Below, piece by piece: positions 43,354 to 51,826 of a stretch of DNA of 64,000 bases. This stretch comes from Bacillus tianshenii. Its GTDB lineage: Bacteria > Bacillota > Bacilli > Bacillales > Bacillaceae_N. A program made the position numbers and the translations under genes. The stretch covers positions 3,600,001 to 3,664,000 of the forward strand of contig CP129018.1 of assembly GCA_020524525.2 (NCBI GenBank), given 5' to 3'. Numbering within the stretch: the stretch's first letter is position 1; each line of letters begins with the position of its first letter. The notes beneath the pieces were generated by a model. That model ran no database searches. It was not told the DNA's origin and saw only the letters and a program-made list of their open reading frames with translations.

Positions 43354-44142
43354 ATGAATAAAAGGTGGCTATTAAGCTTATTACTTGTAGCACTCGTATC
43401 TGTCACAGCCGCGTGCGGTAATGGAGAAGAAGCAGGGAAAGACACAAATAAGGAAGCAGAAACACAGCAAGAAGAGTCTGCAGAAAATAAGAAATCAGAA
43501 AAAACGAGCAAACAGCCAGAAATGCCGAAGCCTGACTTTGAAGGCGTACCTAAGGTAGTAGCTGTTGTAAATGGTGAAGATATTCCTCGAAAAGAGTTCG
43601 AAGATGTGTATACAGGTCAGTTCCAACAAGCAGCACTTCAATCTCAAATGTCTGGACAAGAAGTGAATCAGGAGCAATTGCGTAAACAGGTTGTAGATGG
43701 CATGGTAAACCAAGAGCTACTTACCCAAGAGGCAAACAGCGGAAACTATACGGCTTCAGAGGAAGAAGTTAATCAATTTCTCGATAAAGTCGTGAAGCAA
43801 AATGGACTTGAATCAAAAGAGAAACTGATGAAGATGCTTGAGAAGCAAGGAATGGACAAGGAAGAAGTCATGTCACAAGTAAAAACACAAGTGAAGGTCG
43901 ACCAGCTTATCGAAAGCAAGCATGGTGAGGTCAAGGTAACCGAACAAGAACTGAAAAAAGCGTACGAACAGACGAAAAAAATGCAGTCTCAAATGGGTGG
44001 AGGAGAAAAAGCAAAAATGCCTTCATTTGAGGAAATGAAACCAAAATTGAAAGAGCAGGTAGAAGGGCAAAAGAAAGCAGAAGCCACTCAATCCATTGTG
44101 AAAAAGCTTCGTGAAGACGCAGAGGTAAAGATTAACCTTTAA
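43354..44142 (+). CDS. SurA/PrsA N-terminal-domain lipoprotein
   Basis: 262 residues. The signal MNKRWLLSLLLVALVSVTAACGN gives a lipid-anchored extracytoplasmic protein. A Glu/Lys-rich linker runs to about residue 55. The chaperone-type domain KVVAVVNGEDIPRKEFEDVYT to KMLEKQGMDKEEVMSQVKTQVKVDQLIE matches the N-terminal part of PrsA/SurA foldases. The parvulin PPIase domain of PrsA is absent; the rest is a short charged helical tail. It may be a holdase without isomerase activity. GGAGGGG supports the ATG at 43354. Confidence 0.85.
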   Translation: MNKRWLLSLLLVALVSVTAACGNGEEAGKDTNKEAETQQEESAENKKSEKTSKQPEMPKPDFEGVPKVVAVVNGEDIPRKEFEDVYTGQFQQAALQSQMSGQEVNQEQLRKQVVDGMVNQELLTQEANSGNYTASEEEVNQFLDKVVKQNGLESKEKLMKMLEKQGMDKEEVMSQVKTQVKVDQLIESKHGEVKVTEQELKKAYEQTKKMQSQMGGGEKAKMPSFEEMKPKLKEQVEGQKKAEATQSIVKKLREDAEVKINL

Positions 44143-44161
44143 CATATGAAACAGAATTTTG

Positions 44162-44210
44162 AGCGATTCATTCCATTATTGTAGCTTTGGGGTGAATCGC
44201 TTATTTTTTT
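44162..44210 (+). terminator. terminator after SurA-like gene
   Basis: AGCGATTCA pairs with TGAATCGCT and is followed by TATTTTTTT. Confidence 0.8.
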
Positions 44211-44265
44211 GATAAGCTATTCTTTCCCTTTCTCTTCGTCGGTTGTTCTGCTTCCAGATAAATCT

Positions 44266-44274
44266 TGATATAAT
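44266..44274 (+). promoter_or_regulatory. extended -10 promoter of the Crp-family gene
   Basis: TGATATAAT is a TGN-extended -10 box, 38 bases before the ATG. The upstream TTGTTC (44243-44248) is 20 bases away and a weak -35. Confidence 0.5.
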
Positions 44275-44311
44275 AAGGGGAGTGCAAAACAAATGAAAAG
44301 GAGGGGAGGCT

Positions 44312-44908
44312 ATGAAAGAGCTCCTCATTAAATACATGAAACGTTTTTCAAGCCTCAGTGAAGAAGAGCTAAGGAAACTTACGACCGATGTTCCTGTTGC
44401 TTCCTTTAAGAAAGGGACCATCCTGTTACAACAAGGAGATGTTCCTAATAAATGTTATTTTGTCTTAGAAGGCTGTGTTCGCCAATATGCTGTGAGTGCA
44501 GATGGAAAAGAGACTACGTTTAATTTTTTCACAGAAGAGCAAAGTGTTACGATCTTCAACCAACATGCTATTGATAAAGCTTCAAAATATTCACTTAGCT
44601 GTTTGGAAGATTGTACACTCGTAGTAGGTGATTTATCTACAGAGCAGGACATGTACGATAAACATCCGGTCTTACAAATGATGACCCGTAAAATGATTGA
44701 AGAAGATATCGGTAACATGCGTGATGATTTTGCTTCCTTCATCGCTTCTTCGCCGGAAGAGAGATACAATGCATTGGTCGAAAAGAGACCTGATTTGATC
44801 AACAGAGTGCCTCAGTATCAGCTAGCCAGTTATCTTGGAATTACGCCAGAATCCCTTAGTCGCATTAAAAAGCGCACAGAAGCAAGTCATCTGAGAGTTG
44901 TAGATTAA
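44312..44908 (+). CDS. Crp/Fnr family transcriptional regulator
   Basis: 198 residues. An N-terminal cNMP-binding-type beta barrel (about 20-115) contains FKKGTILLQQGDVPNKCYFVLEGCVRQY. The C-terminal winged helix has VPQYQLASYLGITPESLSRIKKR (about 168-190). Nucleotide-contact residues of true cAMP binders are not obvious, and no Fe-S cysteine cluster is seen. GAGGGGAGG precedes the ATG. It converges with the DUF4386 gene, their ends overlapping by four bases; the regulator may control that neighbour. Confidence 0.9.
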   Translation: MKELLIKYMKRFSSLSEEELRKLTTDVPVASFKKGTILLQQGDVPNKCYFVLEGCVRQYAVSADGKETTFNFFTEEQSVTIFNQHAIDKASKYSLSCLEDCTLVVGDLSTEQDMYDKHPVLQMMTRKMIEEDIGNMRDDFASFIASSPEERYNALVEKRPDLINRVPQYQLASYLGITPESLSRIKKRTEASHLRVVD

Positions 44909-45615
44909 TCGGCAGATGGCAGTTTTCTTCCTTTCGCCAATAGCCAAATACCAAAACCCAGTTCACCAAAAAACATTGGTATTATAAGAATGGTTTCCAA
45001 TATTCCAGTTAAACGGTCAAGTTGAGGAATAAGTTGATACATGACATGAACAAGTGTATAGCTAAAACCAGCTACAACGACCAATCTGCTAATTAATTTG
45101 GGCACTTGATTTGATTTGCATGCTACAAAACCGGTAATTATAAGGTGCAACCCAAAGATAATCAGTCCCATTGACCAGATCGATTCAAAAGATGCAAACG
45201 ATAACATAATTTGTGAAGCGGCTCTATCCACCGGTTCTCCAAACGAAGCTTTTGCAACGGTATTGTTGACAATAACTAGATGTGATACTGCTATTCCAAG
45301 CATTGCTGTGTAAAGCAAGCGAAGCAAACCAACTATTAACGCATGTTTTCGCTGAAATGGTTTCAAGAAAATATAAAACCCCCACGCGACTAATAAATCC
45401 ATCATAATAATAACGATCCATCCGATAATTTCCAATTTAAACAATGAACCAGATGCTTGGATGTTTTTTAGTGTAGTTAAGCCATCACCATTAATAACGA
45501 TCGAGCTGTGTACATATCCATATGAAAAAAATGCAGAAACGGTCATGATTAGCAAAGCTGCCCCGGAAATGATTGCAGCCTTTTGCTGTGTGTTTCGAGC
45601 TGTACTTGTTCTCAT
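44905..45615 (-). CDS. DUF4386-like polytopic membrane protein
   Basis: 236 residues, about six membrane helices. IISGAALLIMTVSAFFSYGYVHSSIVINGDGLTTLKNIQASGSLFKLEIIGWIVIIMMDLLVAWGFY and GILETILIIPMFFGELGFGIWLL fit the DUF4386 family; function unknown. GAGGAGG upstream supports the ATG at 45615. A 24-base perfect inverted repeat lies right against this ribosome site. Its 3' end overlaps the converging Crp-family gene by four bases. Confidence 0.8.
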   Translation of the reverse strand: MRTSTARNTQQKAAIISGAALLIMTVSAFFSYGYVHSSIVINGDGLTTLKNIQASGSLFKLEIIGWIVIIMMDLLVAWGFYIFLKPFQRKHALIVGLLRLLYTAMLGIAVSHLVIVNNTVAKASFGEPVDRAASQIMLSFASFESIWSMGLIIFGLHLIITGFVACKSNQVPKLISRLVVVAGFSYTLVHVMYQLIPQLDRLTGILETILIIPMFFGELGFGIWLLAKGRKLPSAD

Positions 45616-45625
45616 AAAGAACCTC

Positions 45626-45649
45626 CTCATACATGATTTCATGTATGAG
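45626..45649. promoter_or_regulatory. 24-bp perfect inverted repeat at the DUF4386 ribosome site
   Basis: CTCATACATGA, two bases, TCATGTATGAG: two perfect 11-base arms. On the minus strand it ends in the GAGGAGG ribosome site. It may be a repressor operator or an RNA hairpin that blocks translation. Confidence 0.7.
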
Positions 45650-45750
45650 TTTAACTTAGCTCTGCGTAGGCCTCATTGATTTAAGTCAAGAAATCAATTT
45701 TTTTGTATATGTGGGTTTCCTGACCAGACTAGGCGACTTTGACTTGAAGC

Positions 45751-46158
45751 TTATCGTTTTCCTCGCTTTGACATCCCGATTGCAAACTTTTCAAACCCAA
45801 ACGTTTCATAATAAGCTTCTAAGCTTTCTTCACACATAAGTTGTGGAATAACACCATTTTGTTCACAATGTTCAATCATTCTTTTCATCATTTCTTTTCC
45901 GATACCGTTAGATTGGTGGCTTGGTAAAACACCTAGCCCGCAAATAATGCCAGTAATAACACCATCTGAAATAATTCGTCCCATGCCTATCAAATGTTCG
46001 CCATCATAGGCATAAATCGCATACCAGCTCTGTTTGCACATTTTTTCTAAATCAGAGGAGGTTAGCTTAAGTGAATTCCACCCTAAAGCTTCATATACAG
46101 TTTCTAACTCAGCAAAGTTATCTGGACCATTCATTGAATATGTTATCCGTTTTTCCAT
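45751..46158 (-). CDS. GNAT family N-acetyltransferase
   Basis: 135 residues. The acetyl-CoA motif A is GLGVLPSHQSNGIGKEMMKRMIEHC (about 80-104), preceded by GMGRIISDGVITGIICGLGV. The C-terminal SLEAYYETFGFEKF is the usual strand 7. The acceptor is unknown. AGAAGGAG lies before the ATG at 46158; a longer frame to 46194 lacks a site. It stands alone between the DUF4386 gene and a zinc-ribbon remnant. Confidence 0.88.
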   Translation of the reverse strand: MEKRITYSMNGPDNFAELETVYEALGWNSLKLTSSDLEKMCKQSWYAIYAYDGEHLIGMGRIISDGVITGIICGLGVLPSHQSNGIGKEMMKRMIEHCEQNGVIPQLMCEESLEAYYETFGFEKFAIGMSKRGKR

Positions 46159-46194
46159 TAAAACAGCTCCTTCTATCCCAATTTGTTCAGCCAA

Positions 46195-46341
46195 TCAACG
46201 AGAAGGTTGATCAATATATATTCCATCCTGACAATTCGGACAGATAACTTCATCATGCCATATTTCATCTATTGGTTTATTAGGATTTTCTAAAAGGTCA
46301 TAAAGCACAAGCGAAACTTTACATGATTTACAGGCTTTATG
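46195..46341 (-). pseudogene. zinc-ribbon protein remnant, 5' truncated
   Basis: A 48-codon open stretch with no start codon after an upstream TAA. It reads HKACKSCKVSLVLYDLLENP, then NKPIDEIWHDEVICPNCQDG. Two CxxC pairs suggest a small zinc ribbon. The absence of any start codon or ribosome site suggests the 5' part was lost. Nothing else is supported in 46159-46478. Confidence 0.45.
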
Positions 46342-46478
46342 TTACTTTTTTCTATAGTATTGTTTAACTTGTTGGTTAGCTGTTCTTCTTGCGACAATTA
46401 AGATTCGCAGGAATTATGGCAGTCCATCATTAGCAAGAAGAAAGTGCAACGAGAGGTTGTGGAGCAGTTTCAATTTGT

Positions 46479-47891
46479 TTACTCATTAAACCATGTCTGG
46501 CCGCGTTCTTCTTTTAATTTTCTCATCTTTTCGACCCACTTATCAATCTTATCGCGAATCGCAGCGGCTTTGGCATCAGTTTTATCACGGTTTTCTTCAG
46601 CGAGTGTGTAATACAATTCTTTGATGGCTTTCTGGCGTTTGTCAGACCATTCCTCCAATTGTGAGGCTTGTTCTTCTGAAATCCATTCATTGTCGGACAT
46701 AACTTCAATGGCTTCATCGATTCGAAGCGTTTCACGCCAACCGATATACCAAAGCTTATGCGGGAACTCTTCTGCGTTATCATATTCATCTCCAATTTCC
46801 CAGCCGTCTGGAGCCATTGTATGTGCCCACGCTAAATCCATAAAGGACGGCAACCACTCATATTGAATCGTGTTTTCTAGCTCTTGTGGGTTATCAGCTT
46901 TATAGTAGTTTCCATTGCCAGCCTCTGCTACTTCCTTCAATTGATTTTCTGCTTCAGCATCTACATCAAATCCGATAATATTTACCGCATTGTTCGTGTT
47001 GCTTGCAGCAAGTGTTTTGCTGGCCTGAACAGGGTCACCGCCACATGTTTCAGCACCATCACTTACTATGTAAACCGTCGTTCCGCCTTCATATCCTTCA
47101 CTCATGTCAGTCGCTTTTTGAATCGCTCCTGCAAGCGGGGTCCATCCTTTACTTTCAAATGAGTTAACCGCCTCTTGAAAGCTTTCTTTCTTGTATTCTC
47201 CCATTGGATAGATTTCTTCAATTCCGGAACATGACTTCTCCTTATCACTGTCAGCTTCAGAACCTTTATGGCCGTAGACAACGAGCGAAACCTCACTGGT
47301 TTGGCCAATGGATTGTGCGAAGCTTTTTACCGCATTCTTTGCAATCTGCATTTTCATCTTTCCGTCTGCTTGCAGCAGCATACTTGAGCTGGCATCAAGT
47401 AGAATGATTGCTTTACTAGGAGCTTCTTTCTTTTCTTGACTTTCTGATTTTGTCGGGTCAGGTAAATAAGGCTCTTGAAATTGAGGTTTATAGTTTTCTG
47501 ATTGATCAATTACTTTTTCATAGTGTGGGCTTGCAAGCAGAGAGAGCAGCCCTTTCTTTATTGTGTCTATGTCATCAGCAGACTCTGTCAGCTCTTGCAG
47601 CTTATCCGGCAATTTACTTTCAACCTCAGGTGAGAGTTCAGGTAGATGGAACCCATTGAATTCCTGAACATCCTCTTCATATGGTAAATGCTCCATCATC
47701 GTTCCACCTGGCAGATTCCTCAACGCTTCACGCGATACATCAAGCTCAATCGATTCGTAATTCTGTTTCGGTTCTTTTGTTTCTTCTATTTCCTGTTTGT
47801 CGACCTCTTTCGTTGCAGCTTCCTCTTGGTTATTGCACGCTGTCAGTAAGAACAATGTGAGGATCACTAACAATAAGCTTCGCCGCCTCAT
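46479..47891 (-). CDS. von Willebrand factor A domain lipoprotein
   Basis: 470 residues. The signal MRRRSLLLVILTLFLLTACNN gives a lipid anchor. An acidic N-terminal region (about 20-155) is followed by a VWA domain (about 160-350). Its metal-site motif DASSSM is in AIILLDASSSMLLQADGK; TPLAGAIQKA supplies the Thr and VYIVSDGAETCGGDP the Asp. The C-terminal part is helical and charged. Such proteins bind ligands or assemble partners at the cell surface; the partner is unknown. TGCTATAAT on the minus strand near 47942 is a good extended -10. Confidence 0.88.
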   Translation of the reverse strand: MRRRSLLLVILTLFLLTACNNQEEAATKEVDKQEIEETKEPKQNYESIELDVSREALRNLPGGTMMEHLPYEEDVQEFNGFHLPELSPEVESKLPDKLQELTESADDIDTIKKGLLSLLASPHYEKVIDQSENYKPQFQEPYLPDPTKSESQEKKEAPSKAIILLDASSSMLLQADGKMKMQIAKNAVKSFAQSIGQTSEVSLVVYGHKGSEADSDKEKSCSGIEEIYPMGEYKKESFQEAVNSFESKGWTPLAGAIQKATDMSEGYEGGTTVYIVSDGAETCGGDPVQASKTLAASNTNNAVNIIGFDVDAEAENQLKEVAEAGNGNYYKADNPQELENTIQYEWLPSFMDLAWAHTMAPDGWEIGDEYDNAEEFPHKLWYIGWRETLRIDEAIEVMSDNEWISEEQASQLEEWSDKRQKAIKELYYTLAEENRDKTDAKAAAIRDKIDKWVEKMRKLKEERGQTWFNE

Positions 47892-48096
47892 GATAATACC
47901 TCCATTTGCATTTAATCTATTAACATACTGGAAATGTAATTATTATAGCATAAATAGAGGGATTATTTGTAAAAAATAACTATTACGTACTTCTTTTATG
48001 GAATTTAATGTATAATATTGTTTGATTTATTGAAAATTGAGAAAAATAGACGAGAGGGACTTTTCCCGATTCAGCTAAAAAGAAAGAAGGATGAGT

Positions 48097-48450
48097 ATGG
48101 ATAAACAAATGATTCATAACTATTGTATGCACCTAAAAGGAACCACCCATGACTATCAAGAAGAATGGAAAGCGGATCGCTTTTTCGTTGGTGGGAAGAT
48201 GTATGTCTTAATGGGTGGGGATTCTCAAGGAAAGCCGATTCTAACTGTAAAGTGTGATCCTGATCGGGCAGAAGAGCTGCGAGAGACATATGAAGGGATT
48301 GTCCCTGGATATTATATGAATAAGAAGCATTGGAATTCTATTTACTTTGGTTCCGATGTTCCTTATGAGCTTGTTGAAAAGCTCATTGCCCACTCTTACA
48401 CGCTCGTATTCCAAGGCTTGCCGAAGAAAATGCAACGAGAGATTGTGTAG
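48097..48450 (+). CDS. MmcQ/YjbR family DNA-binding-type protein
   Basis: 117 residues. YCMHLKGTTHDYQEEWKADRFFVGGKMYVLMGGD, then LTVKCDPDRAEELRETYEGIVPGYYMNKKHWNSIYFGSDVP, matches the MmcQ/YjbR (CyaY-like fold) family throughout. The family is annotated as DNA-binding, but its role is poorly known. AAGAAGG ends six bases before the ATG at 48097; an in-frame ATG at 48091 would touch it. It converges with the ferric-reductase-like gene. Confidence 0.88.
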   Translation: MDKQMIHNYCMHLKGTTHDYQEEWKADRFFVGGKMYVLMGGDSQGKPILTVKCDPDRAEELRETYEGIVPGYYMNKKHWNSIYFGSDVPYELVEKLIAHSYTLVFQGLPKKMQREIV

Positions 48451-48471
48451 TTCACTACTGCAAGGATTTAT

Positions 48472-48996
48472 TTAAGCGCTCCTCAAGCGAACCATAAAAA
48501 TTAGCGAGCCCAACATTACGGACGTAAAGGTATAGAAGATGATCATCCACAAGCTCTCAGAATCGGTTCCTAATAAAACCCCATGAATAAACACAAGGAA
48601 GTACGCTGGTAAGGCAAGCATGTGAATCGTACGCCATAATCTTTTGCCGATCTTTTTTATGAAATCTGATGTTAGATATATAAGTGAAAATGCGTACAAT
48701 GACAAGGTGCCGAACCCTGTTAATATTGGTTGGTATTCGCTCGAAAACGGGATAAAAAGATTTAAAAGAGAAAATGAAATGTAATTATCGATCACGGTCA
48801 TGGAGCCATGAAACAATCCAATAATTAAGCCAAACCACCCTGTTGTTTGATGAATGACAAGCAGTGCGGGATGATACTTTTTTAAGATCATTTTCGAGCG
48901 ATACAAGACACCTGTAAGCACGGATGAAAACAACAGGAAATACGACGAGATACCTGAAGCCCGAATCCACTCCCATGTTTGAGCCCATACACTCAT
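48472..48996 (-). CDS. ferric reductase-like transmembrane protein
   Basis: 174 residues, five to six helices. Histidines in the helices at positions 49 and 63 (VIHQTTGWFG, GLFHGS) and 125 and 138 (RTIHMLALPA, VFIHGV) are spaced to hold haem in the manner of ferric-reductase/MsrQ-like domains. It has no flavin or NAD(P)H domain, so it must receive electrons from a partner. It is the last gene of a four-gene minus-strand operon and overlaps the ApbE stop by four bases. A transmembrane electron conduit is the likely role. Confidence 0.85.
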   Translation of the reverse strand: MSVWAQTWEWIRASGISSYFLLFSSVLTGVLYRSKMILKKYHPALLVIHQTTGWFGLIIGLFHGSMTVIDNYISFSLLNLFIPFSSEYQPILTGFGTLSLYAFSLIYLTSDFIKKIGKRLWRTIHMLALPAYFLVFIHGVLLGTDSESLWMIIFYTFTSVMLGSLIFMVRLRSA

Positions 48997-49934
48997 GCTA
49001 GTTCCAACTTTCTAACAAAATGATTAATCGTACGACTGAATGCAATTCTGCCATCTTCATTAACAAGGACACATGCGGCTGTTGGAAACTTTTCCTCTAG
49101 CCAGCTTATTCCTTTTGTAAAAGGGAGCATACAAAGAACTTTTGCAATGACTTCACACTCTGCAGCGCTATGCCCGAAAACTGTGGCTTGAACGACATCG
49201 CTATCTGCAGGGACGCCAGTTTTTCCATGAAGTAAATGATGAAGGTGAATATTATTCTTTCCTTTCCAGCTTCGGAACACTTTATTTGAGGTAGCGGCTG
49301 CTGCATTTTTTAACGTACAATGTGCGAGATCGTTGTTTTCGTTGAATGGGTCGGCGATTCCGATGTTCTTTTCGTTCTCGCCCCATATGCATAGATCACC
49401 GCCCGCATTAATCATTCCTTCTGTTATGTCATAATTATTTTTCATCATTTTAGCCGCTCTATCGACACTCCAGCCTTTTCCGATTCCACCTAAATCGATC
49501 GGTTCGGTGACTAGCTTTTCAATTGCATGGATGGCCGGATAAAATTTATATGGTTCATCTGGAAGGGGATGAAAATGATCTAGATTATCGTTTGTCCAGC
49601 CGTCTTGAACCCACTCAAAGGACCGGTCATACCCTAATGCTTCCAGTCTCTTTCGTATGAAGGGATTAAAATACCAATCTGTATAACGCGCATAGTCGAT
49701 TGCATCCTTCACTAAGTCAAAGAGCTCTGGTTCAACCACGACAAAATCCTTTGCCTGATGAAAACGCTCCAAACGATTATTAGGTTGAAACCGTGAATAA
49801 TGGTGCTCAAAATCTTTAAACCACTGCTTGATTTCCTCTGTCCAATTAGAGGTGCAGGTGGTTCCATGGATAACGATATCGGTATTCATCGCCTGTAAAG
49901 CTAGGTATCTTTTCGCTTTTTTTAAGGTCATCAT
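48993..49934 (-). CDS. apbE: FAD:protein FMN transferase, ApbE family
   Basis: 313 residues. ApbE covalently attaches FMN to a Thr/Ser of a partner protein. LGGIGKGWSVDRAAKMMKN (about 165-185) and GMINAGGDLCIWG (about 200) are the family's FAD/Mg blocks. The C-terminal ATVFGHSAAECEVIAKVLCMLP has the usual conserved end. No signal peptide or lipobox is present, unlike secreted ApbE proteins, so it may act in the cytosol. AAGGAG precedes tandem ATGs. No obvious FMN-acceptor motif is found in the neighbouring proteins. Confidence 0.9.
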   Translation of the reverse strand: MMTLKKAKRYLALQAMNTDIVIHGTTCTSNWTEEIKQWFKDFEHHYSRFQPNNRLERFHQAKDFVVVEPELFDLVKDAIDYARYTDWYFNPFIRKRLEALGYDRSFEWVQDGWTNDNLDHFHPLPDEPYKFYPAIHAIEKLVTEPIDLGGIGKGWSVDRAAKMMKNNYDITEGMINAGGDLCIWGENEKNIGIADPFNENNDLAHCTLKNAAAATSNKVFRSWKGKNNIHLHHLLHGKTGVPADSDVVQATVFGHSAAECEVIAKVLCMLPFTKGISWLEEKFPTAACVLVNEDGRIAFSRTINHFVRKLELA

Positions 49935-50270
49935 TTACGATCTCCTTGTACGATTTTCTGATGGTGGTAAACCCTCACTCTTTTGTGCTGGCGTGAAAAC
50001 GATTCCTTTATCTGTTTGGTTCACATCCCAGTTGCCTTCCTCCCAGTCTAGGGAAGAAATCCATTCTTCTCTTTTTTTCAGCTCATTTTGTTTTAATTTC
50101 TCAAGCTCAAGGACTGGTTGTTGATTATCAACCGCATCCTGATTGAGTGAAGCCGTTAATGTTGGGGCTTCTGTAGCTTCTTCATTGGTAGTCAAAACGG
50201 AAAATATAGCAACAACCGAACTGACACTGCTAATTCCAACAACCCATTTGATCCACTTATTTTTCGCCAC
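49935..50270 (-). CDS. hypothetical membrane-anchored protein
   Basis: 111 residues. A short basic start and one hydrophobic helix (WIKWVVGISSVSSVVAIFSVL, about 6-26) are followed by a hydrophilic outer part rich in Glu, Lys and Asn. WISSLDWEEGNWDV and GIVFTPAQKSEG are its only distinctive stretches. Not recognised. It overlaps the stalk-protein gene by 14 bases and abuts apbE, so it is probably a component of the same membrane system. Confidence 0.65.
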   Translation of the reverse strand: MAKNKWIKWVVGISSVSSVVAIFSVLTTNEEATEAPTLTASLNQDAVDNQQPVLELEKLKQNELKKREEWISSLDWEEGNWDVNQTDKGIVFTPAQKSEGLPPSENRTRRS

Positions 50271-50907
50271 TCGTATCCGCTCCTTCTTTTATAAGAAAAC
50301 CATCCTTTTCATCCCATGTAACTGTGTAGCCAAGCCCATTTGTTATCACACTAAAAGGGGCGAATAACTCATTATTTGAGGTTAGGACAGGCTGAGGCAG
50401 CGGTGTTTTCTTCATATCTTCGTACACGACGGTTGAGCCTTCCTTCATGATTAAATGATGGTTGTTTAGAATAACTTCACATGCTTTGATGTCTTCATAA
50501 TAATGATACTCAGCTCCCAATAAAGCTGAAATGGACGCCAATGGAACATAAATTTGCCCTTGGTATGGAATCACCTTTGCTTGAATGCGGCTTTCATCCA
50601 CAGTAATGTAAGCTTGATTTTCTTTCATAAAAGGCAATTGTTCATAGGATAAATGGTTGCTCGCACTTCTTGACCAAGTGTGCCATGTTTCTTTCATTTC
50701 GATTGTATTTTCAAACCTGGGTTCCTTCTCGTATTCCTCACCTTTGTAGTCATCATAGTCATCATCATCGTCTTCTTCATGTTCATCATAACCTTCATGC
50801 TCTTCATATTCGTCATAGTCATCATCAGCAAGAATAGATTGACTAGTAATAAGAGAAAGAAGCATTGTCATAATAGAGATAAAAAAGATTGAACGTTTAT
50901 ATTTCAA
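50257..50907 (-). CDS. secreted stalk-domain protein (copper amine oxidase N-terminal-like)
   Basis: 216 residues. A signal peptide (ISIMTMLLSLITSQSILA) is followed by an extreme acidic segment of Asp, Glu, Tyr and His (about 28-62) that could bind metal ions. The rest (about 95-212) is a copper amine oxidase N-terminal-like stalk domain: YVPLASISALLGAEYHYYEDIKACEVILNN and LFAPFSVITNGLGYTVTWDEKDGFLI. First gene of the operon with the ApbE and haem membrane proteins. It probably interacts with the cell wall or metals outside the cell. Confidence 0.8.
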   Translation of the reverse strand: MKYKRSIFFISIMTMLLSLITSQSILADDDYDEYEEHEGYDEHEEDDDDDYDDYKGEEYEKEPRFENTIEMKETWHTWSRSASNHLSYEQLPFMKENQAYITVDESRIQAKVIPYQGQIYVPLASISALLGAEYHYYEDIKACEVILNNHHLIMKEGSTVVYEDMKKTPLPQPVLTSNNELFAPFSVITNGLGYTVTWDEKDGFLIKEGADTSGEK

Positions 50908-51089
50908 TTTCAGCCCTCCTATCTTTTCTAGCTACAATGTAACCAGCAAAACTGAAATAAAGATGAAATTTGGGGATATTTTCAAAAAAGTTTGCATCGA
51001 GGGCTGTGAGTAAGGTTGACAGTAATCAATTACCGCCCCCGACCATAGAATATAAATGACATACTACTACAACATAAAAGGAGAATTTT

Positions 51090-51821
51090 ATGTATCAATA
51101 TTATTCGAGGGCGAATATGACGGCTCCAATGATTGTTGCGTTTGCTCGTGGAGATGTAACGGGGGATGGCATGCCTGATAATGTGTATTTAACGGGAACG
51201 AAGACTGAGGATAGTCCGTTCATTCAAAATATTACTCTTCTTGTCCAGGATGGAAGAACAGGTGCCGCGACAAGTGTTCCGCTTAAGGAAAATGCAGGCT
51301 ATAACCCGACGTTATTTTTAGGAGATTTTAATGGGAATAGGGTAGCGGATATACTGATTAGAATTAATTCAGGCGGTAGTGGTGCGTTTACGTATGATTA
51401 TCTGTATTCCTTTATCAGCAATACTCCACAGCTGCTTTTTGATTCTAACGACTATAATGAGCAGTACCAGTATGAAGTGACATATCAAGATAACTACAAA
51501 GTGCAAGTGATTAGCGAGGAGAATAATGAGAAGTATATCATTGATATTTCAACAAGGGATGCGGAGTATTTAAATGAAATATATGATGAAGACGGCAAGC
51601 TGAAAAGCCCAATCACTGGTTTTGTGAACCCGTTAAGTGGGTTATATCCAGTTGACTTTGATTCTAACGGTGTGTTTGAGTTATTAGCCTATCAAAAAAT
51701 CGCCGGAAGATATAATGCGGACGCTTTGGGATATGTGTTAAACACATTGTGCTGGAAGGAGAGTCAGTTTGTTTTAACGAATCAGAACGTAGCGATTTTC
51801 GGGGTAGAGATGAGCGAATAA
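51090..51821 (+). CDS. VCBS/FG-GAP repeat-like protein
   Basis: 243 residues without a signal peptide. Three Asp-rich calcium-loop-like units occur: ARGDVTGDGMPDNVYLTG (about 19), LGDFNGNRVADILIRI (about 78) and PVDFDSNGVFELLAYQ (about 188). This is the pattern of FG-GAP/VCBS beta-propeller repeats. It starts MYQYYSRANMTAPMIVAFA. Some Bacillus relatives are described as spore-associated, but that is uncertain. AAAAGGAG supports the start. A bidirectional terminator separates it from the converging chemoreceptor gene. Confidence 0.75.
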   Translation: MYQYYSRANMTAPMIVAFARGDVTGDGMPDNVYLTGTKTEDSPFIQNITLLVQDGRTGAATSVPLKENAGYNPTLFLGDFNGNRVADILIRINSGGSGAFTYDYLYSFISNTPQLLFDSNDYNEQYQYEVTYQDNYKVQVISEENNEKYIIDISTRDAEYLNEIYDEDGKLKSPITGFVNPLSGLYPVDFDSNGVFELLAYQKIAGRYNADALGYVLNTLCWKESQFVLTNQNVAIFGVEMSE

Positions 51822-51826
51822 AGGGA

